From an uncultured Roseburia sp. (GTDB taxonomy: Bacteria; Bacillota; Clostridia; Lachnospirales; Lachnospiraceae): a stretch of 46,271 nucleotides of DNA. The stretch lies in contig URUD01000021.1 in assembly GCA_900550935.1 (NCBI GenBank), positions 1 through 46,271 on the forward strand, given 5' to 3'. Shown here piece by piece: positions 33,256 to 41,900 of the stretch. Positions within the stretch are counted from its first letter, which is position 1, and each line of letters starts with the position of its first letter. The notes beneath the pieces were generated by a model. That model ran no database searches, was not told the origin of the DNA, and saw only the letters and a list, made by a program, of their open reading frames with translations. A program made the position numbers and the translations under genes.

Positions 33256-35595
33256 TTAGCCTGTTGTTCTTTCTATGTCAATGACGCTCTCGATCTGGCG
33301 CAGTTTCTCGATCACGCTTGTCAGTTCTTCTCTGCCCTTCGTGCTAAAGGAGACATCTATCGTTGCAATGTCCTGCTTGCTGGTCTTGGAATGGATTGCA
33401 TTGATATCAATGCCTTTCTCGGTAAAGACTTTTGTGATATCCACCAGTAAACCAGTACGATTGTTGCCGTATATCTTGACCTCTGCACGATACAGACCAT
33501 TTCCACCGTTTGAAGCATCATCATGCTGCCATTCTGCATCGATCAGACGCTCCCGCTCCATATCCGATAAATTCATCACGTTGATACAGTCGGTACGATG
33601 AATGGAAACGCCTCTTCCTCTGGTAACAAAACCAACGATCTCATCGCCCGGTACCGGACTGCAGCATTTGGAAAAATGAACTGCCACATCGTAAAGACCT
33701 TTTACGATAATTCCACTCTTGGAATGTTTTACCTGTGCCTTTTCCTTATTCTCCGCGATGGTCTCTAAGACCTCTTCGTCTGTAATCCTTGCCAGATGAT
33801 CCCGCTTATATTCCTCATACATACGGTTGACGATCTGCCCCTCTTTTAAGCCACCATGGCCGATCGTCGCAAGGCAGGAATTCCAGTCATGAAAGCCATA
33901 CTTACGCAGGATCTTCTCCTGATATTCCGGCTTGTTGATATCCGGGAAATTGATCCCCTTTGCCTTGCAGGATGCGATCAGAAGCTCTTTTCCGTGGGTA
34001 ATGTTTTCTTCTTTTAACTCGCTGCGGAACCACTGATTGATCTTATTTTTTGCCTGCGTACTTTTTACAATATTTAACCAGTCGCGGCTTGGTCCTTTGG
34101 AATTCTGCGAGGTAACAACCTCGATCCGGTCTCCGTTCTGCACTTCATAATCGATCGGTACAAGTTTTCCGTTGACCTTGGCTCCGACCATCTTATTACC
34201 TACCGCAGAATGGATGCTGTATGCAAAATCGATCGGTGTCGAGCCTTTCGGTAAGTTTTTTACATCTCCGGTCGGTGTAAAGCAGAATACGGTATCGGAA
34301 AACAGATCCAGATCACTCTTTAAGAGGCTCATAAATTCTTTGTTGTCCGACATATCCCGCTGCCATTCCAGGATCTGGCGCAGCCAGCTTAATTTTTCTT
34401 CCTCCGTGACCGTCATCGGAACGGCTGCCCCGCCATTATTGCTCGCCTCTTTATATTTCCAGTGGGCAGCAATACCATACTCCGCGGTACGGTGCATTTC
34501 GTAGGTACGGATCTGGATCTCAAACGGCTGTCCTGCCGGTCCGATCAGAGTCGTGTGAAGCGACTGATACATATTTGGCTTTGGCATGGCAATATAATCT
34601 TTGAATCTGCCCGGTATCGGCTTATACATCTCATGGATGACACCAAGTGCCGCGTAACAGTCCTTGACCGAATCCACAATGATACGGATGGCAAATAAAT
34701 CGTAGATCTGGTCTAAGGTCTTGTCCTGATTGACCATTTTCTTATAAATACTGAAGAAATGTTTTGCCCTTCCGTCAATCTGTGCCGGTATTCCTGCATC
34801 TGTAATGTGTTTACGCACCTCATCCACAAGGCTCTGCACATACTCATCCCGGACACTCTTACGCTGATCGATCTGGTGTACCAGATCATAGTAAGCTTCC
34901 GGTTCCAGATATTTTAAGGACAGATCGTCCAGTTCGATCTTGATCTTGGAAATACCAAGTCTCTGTGCCAGCGGACAGTAAATCTCCTGTGTCTCGCGCG
35001 CGATCCTGATCTGCCCCTCCGGTGACTGGTATTTTAAGGTACGCATATTGTGAAGACGATCTGCCAGTTTTATCATGATAACACGGATATCCTTTGCCAT
35101 CGCCAAAAACATCTTACGCAGGTTCTCCGCCTGCATCTCCAGACGATCGTATGCCTTGTCCTTTTCGTTTGGATTGTTATCAGTCAGATGAAGATGTTTC
35201 AGCTTGGTCACACCATCGACCAAAAGCAATACCTCTTCTCCGAAGATCTCTTTTATCTCGTCAGACGTCATCGTGGTGTCTTCTAACACATCATGCAGAA
35301 GACCTGCCACGATTGTCTCCTTGTCCAGCTCTAAATCTGCCAGAATAATGGCAACACACAAAGGGTGTATGATATAAGGTTCTCCTGACTTACGCACCTG
35401 TCCCTCATGTGCCTTTTTCGCAATCTGATATGCCTTTTCGATCAAAGAGATATCAGCAGACGGATGATATTTGCGCACACTGGCAATCAGCTCGTCATAT
35501 AATTCCTCCGGGCTCTCAAATTCCTTGGTCTTTTTGATACTCATATCTTCTTCTTTTACAATCTTCTGTAACTGCTCCGTTGAAAGTTCTGCCAT
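33256..35595 (-). CDS. rel: Bifunctional (p)ppGpp synthetase/hydrolase Rel
   Basis: The 779-aa long RSH protein has an HD hydrolase domain (GLLHDVLEDT, about residues 70-80), a synthetase domain (GRFKDYIAMPKPNMYQSLHTT), a TGS domain (VFCFTPTGDVKNLPKGSTPIDFAY), a zinc-finger/helical part with HFSKCCSPVPGD and a C-terminal ACT domain. The RFKD loop is the RxKD form of bifunctional Rel enzymes, and the HD is intact, so both making and breaking of (p)ppGpp are expected. The start at 35595 has AGGTGA 5 nt upstream; a GTG three codons earlier overlaps it. It is first in the rel-MBL-hemZ-MYG1 run. Confidence 0.97.
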   Translation of the reverse strand: MAELSTEQLQKIVKEEDMSIKKTKEFESPEELYDELIASVRKYHPSADISLIEKAYQIAKKAHEGQVRKSGEPYIIHPLCVAIILADLELDKETIVAGLLHDVLEDTTMTSDEIKEIFGEEVLLLVDGVTKLKHLHLTDNNPNEKDKAYDRLEMQAENLRKMFLAMAKDIRVIMIKLADRLHNMRTLKYQSPEGQIRIARETQEIYCPLAQRLGISKIKIELDDLSLKYLEPEAYYDLVHQIDQRKSVRDEYVQSLVDEVRKHITDAGIPAQIDGRAKHFFSIYKKMVNQDKTLDQIYDLFAIRIIVDSVKDCYAALGVIHEMYKPIPGRFKDYIAMPKPNMYQSLHTTLIGPAGQPFEIQIRTYEMHRTAEYGIAAHWKYKEASNNGGAAVPMTVTEEEKLSWLRQILEWQRDMSDNKEFMSLLKSDLDLFSDTVFCFTPTGDVKNLPKGSTPIDFAYSIHSAVGNKMVGAKVNGKLVPIDYEVQNGDRIEVVTSQNSKGPSRDWLNIVKSTQAKNKINQWFRSELKEENITHGKELLIASCKAKGINFPDINKPEYQEKILRKYGFHDWNSCLATIGHGGLKEGQIVNRMYEEYKRDHLARITDEEVLETIAENKEKAQVKHSKSGIIVKGLYDVAVHFSKCCSPVPGDEIVGFVTRGRGVSIHRTDCINVMNLSDMERERLIDAEWQHDDASNGGNGLYRAEVKIYGNNRTGLLVDITKVFTEKGIDINAIHSKTSKQDIATIDVSFSTKGREELTSVIEKLRQIESVIDIERTTG

Positions 35596-35634
35596 GTATA
35601 TCACCTGCTTTATCCGTCTATTCTATATCTCATT

Positions 35635-35663
35635 ATTATATTTTATTTCCTAATAAATTGCAA
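35635..35663 (-). promoter_or_regulatory. rel promoter
   Basis: Minus strand TTGCAA (35658-35663), 17-nt spacer and TATAAT (35635-35640). The leader is about 35 nt. Confidence 0.65.
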
Positions 35664-35678
35664 CGCGTAAATAAATAA

Positions 35679-35705
35679 TAGAATGTACGTTTCCCATACA
35701 TTCTA
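35679..35705 (-). terminator. Second hairpin after CPBP operon
   Basis: A 9-bp perfect stem (35679-35687 with 35697-35705) with a 9-nt loop and a U-rich but broken tail on the minus strand. It backs up the stronger terminator just upstream and lies right before the rel promoter. Confidence 0.55.
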
Positions 35706-35718
35706 CTATCCTGAATCC

Positions 35719-35741
35719 AAAAAGCCCCCTTATCGGGGGCT
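35719..35741 (-). terminator. Terminator of the XRE-GNAT-CPBP operon
   Basis: A GC-rich 7-bp stem AGCCCCC/GGGGGCT (35723-35729 with 35735-35741) with a 5-nt loop is followed by U residues on the minus strand. It lies just after the CPBP gene stop. Confidence 0.88.
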
Positions 35742-35747
35742 CCTCCT

Positions 35748-36584
35748 TTAATATGCCACAGTTTCTTTCCTGGTGCGGGCAAGCAGGAACATGCCTGCTG
35801 CGAACATTGCTGCCGCAACAAGGATCATCAGGATACCTGCTGCTCCTGAAATATCTCCAAAGCCGCTTAATACCATACCTGCCAGGTTGAAGAACAGGTG
35901 AAGCAGTATATTTGCTGTCAGGGACTGATAGGTTTCAAAGGTCCAGATTAAGATCATACTTAAAAGGAATGTATAAATCCCCCAGATGATCGTTCCATGT
36001 ACCAGTGCAAATAGCAGCGATGTGATCACTGCCGCAACGATCTTTGGCATCCCCTGTTTCAGTCTCGTATAGACCAGACCGCGGAACACGATCTCTTCTA
36101 ACACCGGTGCCAGTAAGATCGTACAGATCCAGGCGATCACCACATTTCCATCTCCGATGACAGAAGAATTCTGCTGATAAGATGCGATCCAGCTCTCCGG
36201 GAACGGGAGCAGTGGCAGTAGCATGGAAACCATGACATTAAATCCGACTGCTACCAGTGCCACCGGCAAAATTCCATTTACCGGCATAGGACCGATCGAA
36301 GTCTCTGTAAAAAAGTTTTTCTTCCGGATCAGAAATACGATCGCATAGATGAGCAGTGCAAGGATGCCCGCGATCAGTGTCATCGTCATTGCCTGACTCA
36401 TTACCACATCCATGACTTTCTCCGTCATAGCTGCCACATCCACTTCTTCATTTCCTGCCATCATACCCATAGTCATCTTTGTTGTGATCACAAAGGAAAA
36501 TACACCGGACACTACAACCTGCATTCCAAAGTACACCAGAAAATAAAGTGCTGCCTTTCCTATTGATTTTCCCACATTTTTCAT
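35748..36584 (-). CDS. CPBP (CAAX/Abi) family intramembrane metalloprotease
   Basis: A 278-aa membrane protein with about seven or eight hydrophobic segments and the three motifs of the family: EEIVFRG (the EExxxRG motif), FALVHG (FxxxH) and HLFFN (HxxxN/B). The Glu and His residues bind zinc or act in catalysis. Bacterial members include bacteriocin-immunity and peptide-processing proteases. The start at 36584 has AAGGAG 7 nt upstream; an ATG seven codons earlier lies inside the GNAT tail. It is the last gene of a four-gene operon, 2 nt after GNAT. Confidence 0.92.
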   Translation of the reverse strand: MKNVGKSIGKAALYFLVYFGMQVVVSGVFSFVITTKMTMGMMAGNEEVDVAAMTEKVMDVVMSQAMTMTLIAGILALLIYAIVFLIRKKNFFTETSIGPMPVNGILPVALVAVGFNVMVSMLLPLLPFPESWIASYQQNSSVIGDGNVVIAWICTILLAPVLEEIVFRGLVYTRLKQGMPKIVAAVITSLLFALVHGTIIWGIYTFLLSMILIWTFETYQSLTANILLHLFFNLAGMVLSGFGDISGAAGILMILVAAAMFAAGMFLLARTRKETVAY

Positions 36585-36586
36585 AG

Positions 36587-37447
36587 CTAATCTCCTTCTT
36601 TCCATGAAATTTCATAACGTTTCATTCTTTTTTGATTTATATCAAGTTCCTCACACATGACAAATCCCAGCTTTTCTGCCACATGCTCCGAAACGGTGTT
36701 TCCCTGCTCAATGAGACAGTTTAATTTCTCACATTCCAGTTCCTCTTTTGCATACTCCATGATCGCCTGACAGACCTCGGTCGCATAGCCCTTTCTCTGC
36801 CAGGGTACTCCGATGGCATAACCCAGTTCCAGTTCGCCGCAGAGCTCTTCACGGTTTTCAATCCCTGCCCTGCCGATCAGTTTTCCGCTTTCTTTGTCTA
36901 TGACTAACCACATCCCATATCCATAAAATCCATACATGTATTTCATATAGGAGATCTGATATTCCTTCTCTTTTTCATATTCATAAAGAGGCTCGATATA
37001 ATCTGTCATCCCTTCTCCTGCATACAAAGCAAACAGGTCATCCAGATCATCCAGGGTAAATTCCCTTACGATGCAGCGTTTTGTCTCCAGAATCGTCCAC
37101 GGCAGATGATGTCTTCTCTGATAAACCTGCTGTAAAAAACGGAGATTGACCTCTTCAAAACCCTCCACAACAAAATCAACCTCCGGGATCGTCTGGTCTT
37201 CCTTTTCCCTCTCCGCAAAGGCAAGTACTGTCATCCCGCGCTCCCGCATTTCGGATAAAAGCGCCGCATCCTCTGCCAGAAAGATGCTCTGCTCCGGCGG
37301 ATACCCCGCCACGCTTTCCCGGCGTTCTTTCTCTGTTCCACTGAGTTCTACCAGCTGTATGCTCTCATCTTCTGAAACATGGCTTCTTAAATATCGTATT
37401 TCCTGTGGCGGTATCTTATCCACAATAATATATTGTAACTGACACAT
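36587..37447 (-). CDS. GNAT acetyltransferase with N-terminal extra domain
   Basis: The 286-aa protein has a C-terminal GNAT domain of RimJ/RimL type (about 126-286; REFTLDDLDDLFALY, GRAGIENREE, then the acetyl-CoA loop VPWQRKGYATEV and the closing NTVSEHVAEKLGF). The N-terminal 120 residues are a separate alpha/beta domain (YIIVDKI, FLAEDAALLSEMRERGMTVLAF, VDFVVEGFEEV) that recalls a HAD- or receiver-like fold without clear catalytic residues. The substrate is unknown. It starts 3 nt after the XRE gene; its GGAG site lies across that gene's last codon. Confidence 0.87.
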   Translation of the reverse strand: MCQLQYIIVDKIPPQEIRYLRSHVSEDESIQLVELSGTEKERRESVAGYPPEQSIFLAEDAALLSEMRERGMTVLAFAEREKEDQTIPEVDFVVEGFEEVNLRFLQQVYQRRHHLPWTILETKRCIVREFTLDDLDDLFALYAGEGMTDYIEPLYEYEKEKEYQISYMKYMYGFYGYGMWLVIDKESGKLIGRAGIENREELCGELELGYAIGVPWQRKGYATEVCQAIMEYAKEELECEKLNCLIEQGNTVSEHVAEKLGFVMCEELDINQKRMKRYEISWKEGD

Positions 37448-37450
37448 TTT

Positions 37451-37642
37451 CTACTCCCAGAACAATTCATCCAATGTCTTATCCAACGCCTTGCAGATCG
37501 CAATGCACAGCCGGATGGTCGGATTGTAGTCTCCCTTTTCGATTGCATTGACCGTCTGCCTGGACACTCCCACCATCTCTGCAAGCTCCTGCTGCGAAAT
37601 ATCTTTTGCCGCCCGCGCAGCTTTCAGTTTCAAATTCTTCAT
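37451..37642 (-). CDS. XRE (Cro/CI) family transcriptional regulator
   Basis: A 63-aa protein made of one helix-turn-helix (SQQELAEMVGVSRQTVNAIEKGDYNPTI), of the short YozG type. It is likely to repress or activate its own operon. It lies 3 nt after the membrane protein gene and 3 nt before GNAT. The ribosome site is weak, so translation is probably coupled to the upstream gene. Confidence 0.95.
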   Translation of the reverse strand: MKNLKLKAARAAKDISQQELAEMVGVSRQTVNAIEKGDYNPTIRLCIAICKALDKTLDELFWE

Positions 37643-37645
37643 CTC

Positions 37646-38179
37646 TTATTCCGTTTCCTCTTGGTTCTGCCTCATTTTTATAAAAAATGCAATAAATAAC
37701 AGGATAAATACAATTCCCAAGATCAGATTGACTGTTGAAATTCCAAGTTTTCCATCTTCAAATAATCCCCCATCTTCCAGAATATGAGGCAGCGCGGCCG
37801 CCAAATTACCAAAACCTGCTATTCCGGTTGTGAGATATACACTTGCCTGTCTCTCCTGTAAGGACAGATAGGCATCCTTTGCAATACAGTAGAGCCCGAA
37901 TACCAGCAGCGCAATTCCTGCTCCGATCATATTGAGCACGATAAGGCTGCACCACTGTGGCATAGTATCGTTATAAATTACTCCTGTTACTACTATCCAT
38001 CCAAGCAATGTAAAAAAGCCATACTGAAATGCTTTTCCCCTCGCCAGCCTCTGCCGTTCATCATAATCGCACCCTTTCTTCTGTTCTGTCTTTCTCCTGT
38101 CAAATAAAAATTTGATCAGAACGACCAGAAGAATACCAACTACAAATCCAGCTACATAACTCCATTTCACATCTCCCAT
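37646..38179 (-). CDS. Membrane protein of unknown function, XRE partner
   Basis: A 177-aa protein with a single N-terminal helix (about 7-25), a charged loop holding CDYDERQRLARGKAF, and then four more membrane segments. The YDERQ...A..KAF motif is found in small membrane proteins paired with short XRE regulators in Firmicutes; the function is not known to me. It is first of four genes. GGGAG lies 8 nt before the ATG. It may sense or guard membrane state together with the XRE protein. Confidence 0.8.
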   Translation of the reverse strand: MGDVKWSYVAGFVVGILLVVLIKFLFDRRKTEQKKGCDYDERQRLARGKAFQYGFFTLLGWIVVTGVIYNDTMPQWCSLIVLNMIGAGIALLVFGLYCIAKDAYLSLQERQASVYLTTGIAGFGNLAAALPHILEDGGLFEDGKLGISTVNLILGIVFILLFIAFFIKMRQNQEETE

Positions 38180-38225
38180 TTTCGAAACTCCCTTCCTCTC
38201 GTGTTTTCATTTCTTCTGTGATCTT

Positions 38226-38266
38226 ACTATATCTCTTGTTTTACTTTTTGTCAAGTATTTTTGACA
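38226..38266 (-). promoter_or_regulatory. Promoter with dyad operator for the XRE operon
   Basis: Minus strand TTGACA (38249-38254), 17-nt spacer, TATAGT (38226-38231). The -35 hexamer is one half of an inverted repeat TGTCAA-N6-TTGACA (38249-38266), a good place for the XRE protein to bind. Confidence 0.7.
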
Positions 38267-38300
38267 TTTTGTATATTATATTTTTTTCCTTCTTTTTTTC

Positions 38301-38329
38301 TTTACTACCTCATGTTTTTTCGCTAGAAT
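38301..38329 (+). promoter_or_regulatory. Promoter of the cyclophilin gene
   Basis: TTTACT (38301-38306), 17-nt spacer, TAGAAT (38324-38329). The leader is about 35 nt with AGAGG 8 nt before the ATG. Confidence 0.55.
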
Positions 38330-38370
38330 AGGGAATTGTAAGAAAAACGTGAAAGAAAGAGGTATTTATT

Positions 38371-38889
38371 ATGGCAAATCCAATCGTTACCATCGAAATG
38401 GAAAACGGCGATGTGATGAAGGCTGAACTTTATCCTGAGATCGCACCAAATACAGTCAACAACTTTATCAGTCTGGTCAATCAGGGCTATTATAACGGTC
38501 TGATCTTCCACCGCGTTATCAAAGGATTTATGATCCAGGGTGGATGTCCGGACGGAACCGGCATGGGCGGTCCTGGCTACGATATCAAAGGTGAGTTCTC
38601 CCAGAACGGCTTTACCAATGATTTAAAACATACTGCAGGCGTTCTTTCCATGGCAAGAGCCATGCACCCGGACTCCGCAGGAAGCCAGTTCTTTATCATG
38701 CACAAAGATGCTCCTCATTTAGATGGCGCATATGCTGCTTTCGGAAAGATCACAGAGGGTATGGATGTGGTAAATAAGATCGCTGAGACAACCACAGACT
38801 ATTCTGACCGTCCATTAGAGAAACAGGTTATGAAAACTGTAACTGTTGAGACATTCGGAGTAGACTATCCGGAACCGGAGAAATGTTAA
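38371..38889 (+). CDS. Cyclophilin-type peptidyl-prolyl isomerase
   Basis: A 172-aa single-domain cyclophilin without a signal peptide, so cytoplasmic. It has FHRVI with the catalytic Arg, GFMIQGG, GTGMGGPGY, SMAR, SQFFIMH and HLDGAYAAFG. Leu stands where human cyclophilin A has the cyclosporin-binding Trp, as in most bacterial forms. It assists proline-limited folding. It is transcribed alone, convergent with the giant galactanase, with a shared terminator. Confidence 0.97.
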   Translation: MANPIVTIEMENGDVMKAELYPEIAPNTVNNFISLVNQGYYNGLIFHRVIKGFMIQGGCPDGTGMGGPGYDIKGEFSQNGFTNDLKHTAGVLSMARAMHPDSAGSQFFIMHKDAPHLDGAYAAFGKITEGMDVVNKIAETTTDYSDRPLEKQVMKTVTVETFGVDYPEPEKC

Positions 38890-38904
38890 TTTTATTGTTT
38901 CATT

Positions 38905-38937
38905 AAAAAATGCAGGGCATATCGCCCTGCATTTTTT
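38905..38937. terminator. Bidirectional terminator
   Basis: A 14-bp perfect inverted repeat (38905-38918 with 38924-38937, core TGCAGGGC) is flanked by A on the left and T on the right, so it works for both the cyclophilin gene and the galactanase gene. Confidence 0.93.
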
Positions 38938-41900
38938 TACTTTTTGATCCTGATCTTTACGTTTGCTTTCTTACCGCTTCCATCGGTTGCTTTTGCTGTG
39001 ATCGTTACTGTCTTTCCTGCTCCTGCCTTCTTGGTTACGACAACACCCTTGCTGTTTACAACTGCATATTTGGTGTTGGAAGAAGTCCACTCTAATTTCC
39101 GGTTTGCATTCTTTCCATTTGTCCTTATGCTTGCCTGAATACTTGTCTTCTTTCCTGCCTTAACCGTCTTGCTCTTTGCCTTTAAGGATATCTTGGTTAC
39201 AGCATTTTTCATGATCTTAATCTTGACTTTTGCCTGGGCATTGCCGCCATCTGCTGCTTTTGCTGTGATCGTTACTGTCTTTCCTGCCCCTGCTTTCTTG
39301 ACCGTTACTACGCCGTTTGCACTGACTGTCGCATATTTGGTGTTGGATGAAGTCCAAACAACCATCTTATTTGCGGCATTGCTTGGTGTTACCACCGGTT
39401 TCAGTGCTACTTTTCTGCCTGCAGCGATCGAATACTGTTTTGCTTCTAATGCGATCTTGGTTACTTTGACCTGCTGTGCATCCTCGGCATCCTCTGTATC
39501 CTGACTGTCATCTGTTCCCTGGCTGTCATTCGTATTCTGGGAATCATCCGGGGTCTGTGGTGTATCCGGGGTCTGTGGTGTATCCGGGGTCTTTGGCGTT
39601 TCAGCTGCTGCTTTCACAAGTGCACTGATCGCATCACTTAAAGTCTTTGCTGCCGCATCCACAGTTTCCTGTGTGGCATCTTCTTTCGCTGCCTCTTCTT
39701 TTGCCGCCTGTAATGCCTCTTTTACGACTGCCCAGCTCTCTTTTGTATAATCGCTTTCATTTAATGCCTCTGCATTTGCAATGACCTGCTCCAATGCTGT
39801 CTTATCAACTGGTACTACAACAGGTGCTTTTGCATTTACCATTACTTCACATGTTACATCATAGTTAATCTGATTGATAGTTACAGTACCATAAACCTGA
39901 TATGTTCCTGCTTCATCTGCCGCGATCACTTTTGCAAGCGAGGTTTCCTCCCATGTTACCTCTGCTGCGTTTTCTGTTCCATCTGCCATTGCTACAGTTG
40001 CTGTCTGTGGCAGAGTATCCATGCTAAGTTCAGAAACATTCTCCACGGTGATTCCTTCACAGGAAATTCCTGCTACTGCAACTGCATCGGTTGCATAGGA
40101 ACCATTGATCTGTAATAATGTAATACCGATCCAGCCGGTTGTACTGTTTTCAAGGACATTGATCCTTACATGGCGTGCTACTGTTCCCTCCGGGAATGTA
40201 TCCACATATGGCTCTTTATCTGTTCCGTCCACTGCTCCGGCTGCCTCTTCGGAATGGTCTACAACCGTTGTCCAGTTTTCTCCATCCTCTGACACATCCA
40301 GTGTGTATTTCATCTGTGACCAGAATGCAGATTTTACATTTTCCACATTTACTTCAGAACCAAAATCAACAGCGATCGAACCAAGCTTGGTGGATGAACC
40401 GGTTGACCATGCACTGGAACCTGCATTCATGTTCATTGTGCGGGCATTGTTAAATGCGTTGCTTGCTTTTCGGTTCGAATAACTTCCCACTTCTGTGACC
40501 ACAATTCCATTGGTATCATATGCAGAAGTCAGATCTTTGGTAACGGTGATCGTGGTCTGTGCAGATACCTTGCGGTTTGCACCCTGTGCAGTGATCGTTG
40601 CGGTTCCTTCACCTACTCCTGTCACTACACCAGTATTTTTGTCTACCACTGCTACGGACAGGTCATCGGAGGTCCAGATCACGGTTTCCTCTGCAGTTGC
40701 AGGTGTAATGGTTGCACCAAGTGTGATCTGTTTGTTAATGTTTACCTCTGCATCACCGCCTGTGATCTCAATTCCGGTAATTGCAGTATTCTTTTCCAGT
40801 CCTGCCACAGCTGCGTTCAGACGGCTTTCTGCCTCATCTACTACATTCTGTTTGTCTCCGGACCATTTTTCATCGGCAACTCTCTGTAATACATCCTCTG
40901 CATTTTCAAGTGCCGCATGATATTCTGTTAAGCTTTCTTCTGTATAATAGTCGTCTGCCTCAGTCTTTGCCTGTTTTGCATTGGCAATGGCAGTTTCAAG
41001 TGCTGTTGTATCTGCAAGGGTCTCTCCGGTTACTGCTACCTCAAAAGTTCCGGTCAGAGGTTTTCCTGCATACATGGTAACAGTCAGTGTGATCTCTGTC
41101 TTTCCACCGGCTTTTGCGGTCAGCTTTCCGGTTTCACTGTCGATCACTGCTACCTTTGGTTTGCTTGATGTCCATGTCACACCGGCATAATCACTCTCGC
41201 CGTCTCCACCGGTTAAAACCGGGAAGAACTGTTTCTGATCGCCGCTCCCTAAGCTGACGGTCTGTCCGCCGGTTCCCATCTCATATACAGTGTTTCCGCT
41301 CTCATCCTTAATCGAAAAGAACTCGGATGCGTTCGGGTTATTGCTTACTTCTACATTGATCTCCTGATAAATGGAAGCATCTTTTGCGGACGCTACGGTT
41401 ACCACACAGCTTCCTGTCTTGATCTCTTCCAAAGTGTCATAAGTATTTGCTGCCTTGATCACACCATCGGATGTCACAGTTACAAGACCTTCATCCGATG
41501 ATTTCCATGTCAGTTCCTGATCGGCTGCTGCCGGTACAACTTTTGCTGTTACAGTTGCACTGACACCTCTTGTTCCTGCTACCGGGATCAGTTTTACTGA
41601 TTTTTTATCGGTCTCTACTGCACCCGGAACAGCTGCTGCCGGATAAACATTGAAGTTATCCACTGCCGGGTTCCAGGACAGAACTACTTTGTTGGTTCTT
41701 CTTCCGTAAAAATGAATAGCTGCAACATCTTTATTATAAGAAGTTCCTGATACAAATGCGATCTCTTCGGTTGCAGTAATGCTTGGATCTGCTTTGGAAG
41801 TTACGGTCAGAGTCGTTTTCTCCTGTTCCATATCGATCACTGCATTTACATGATACCAGGTTTCTTTTTTATTAAACGCACTTCCAAACTGCTCTGTTGT

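Noticed and set aside
39546..39599. Tandem repeat as a CRISPR-like array
   Set aside because: The units are directly adjacent, 18 bp long, with no spacers, and they encode a regular TPDTPQ linker in frame. No cas gene is in the window.
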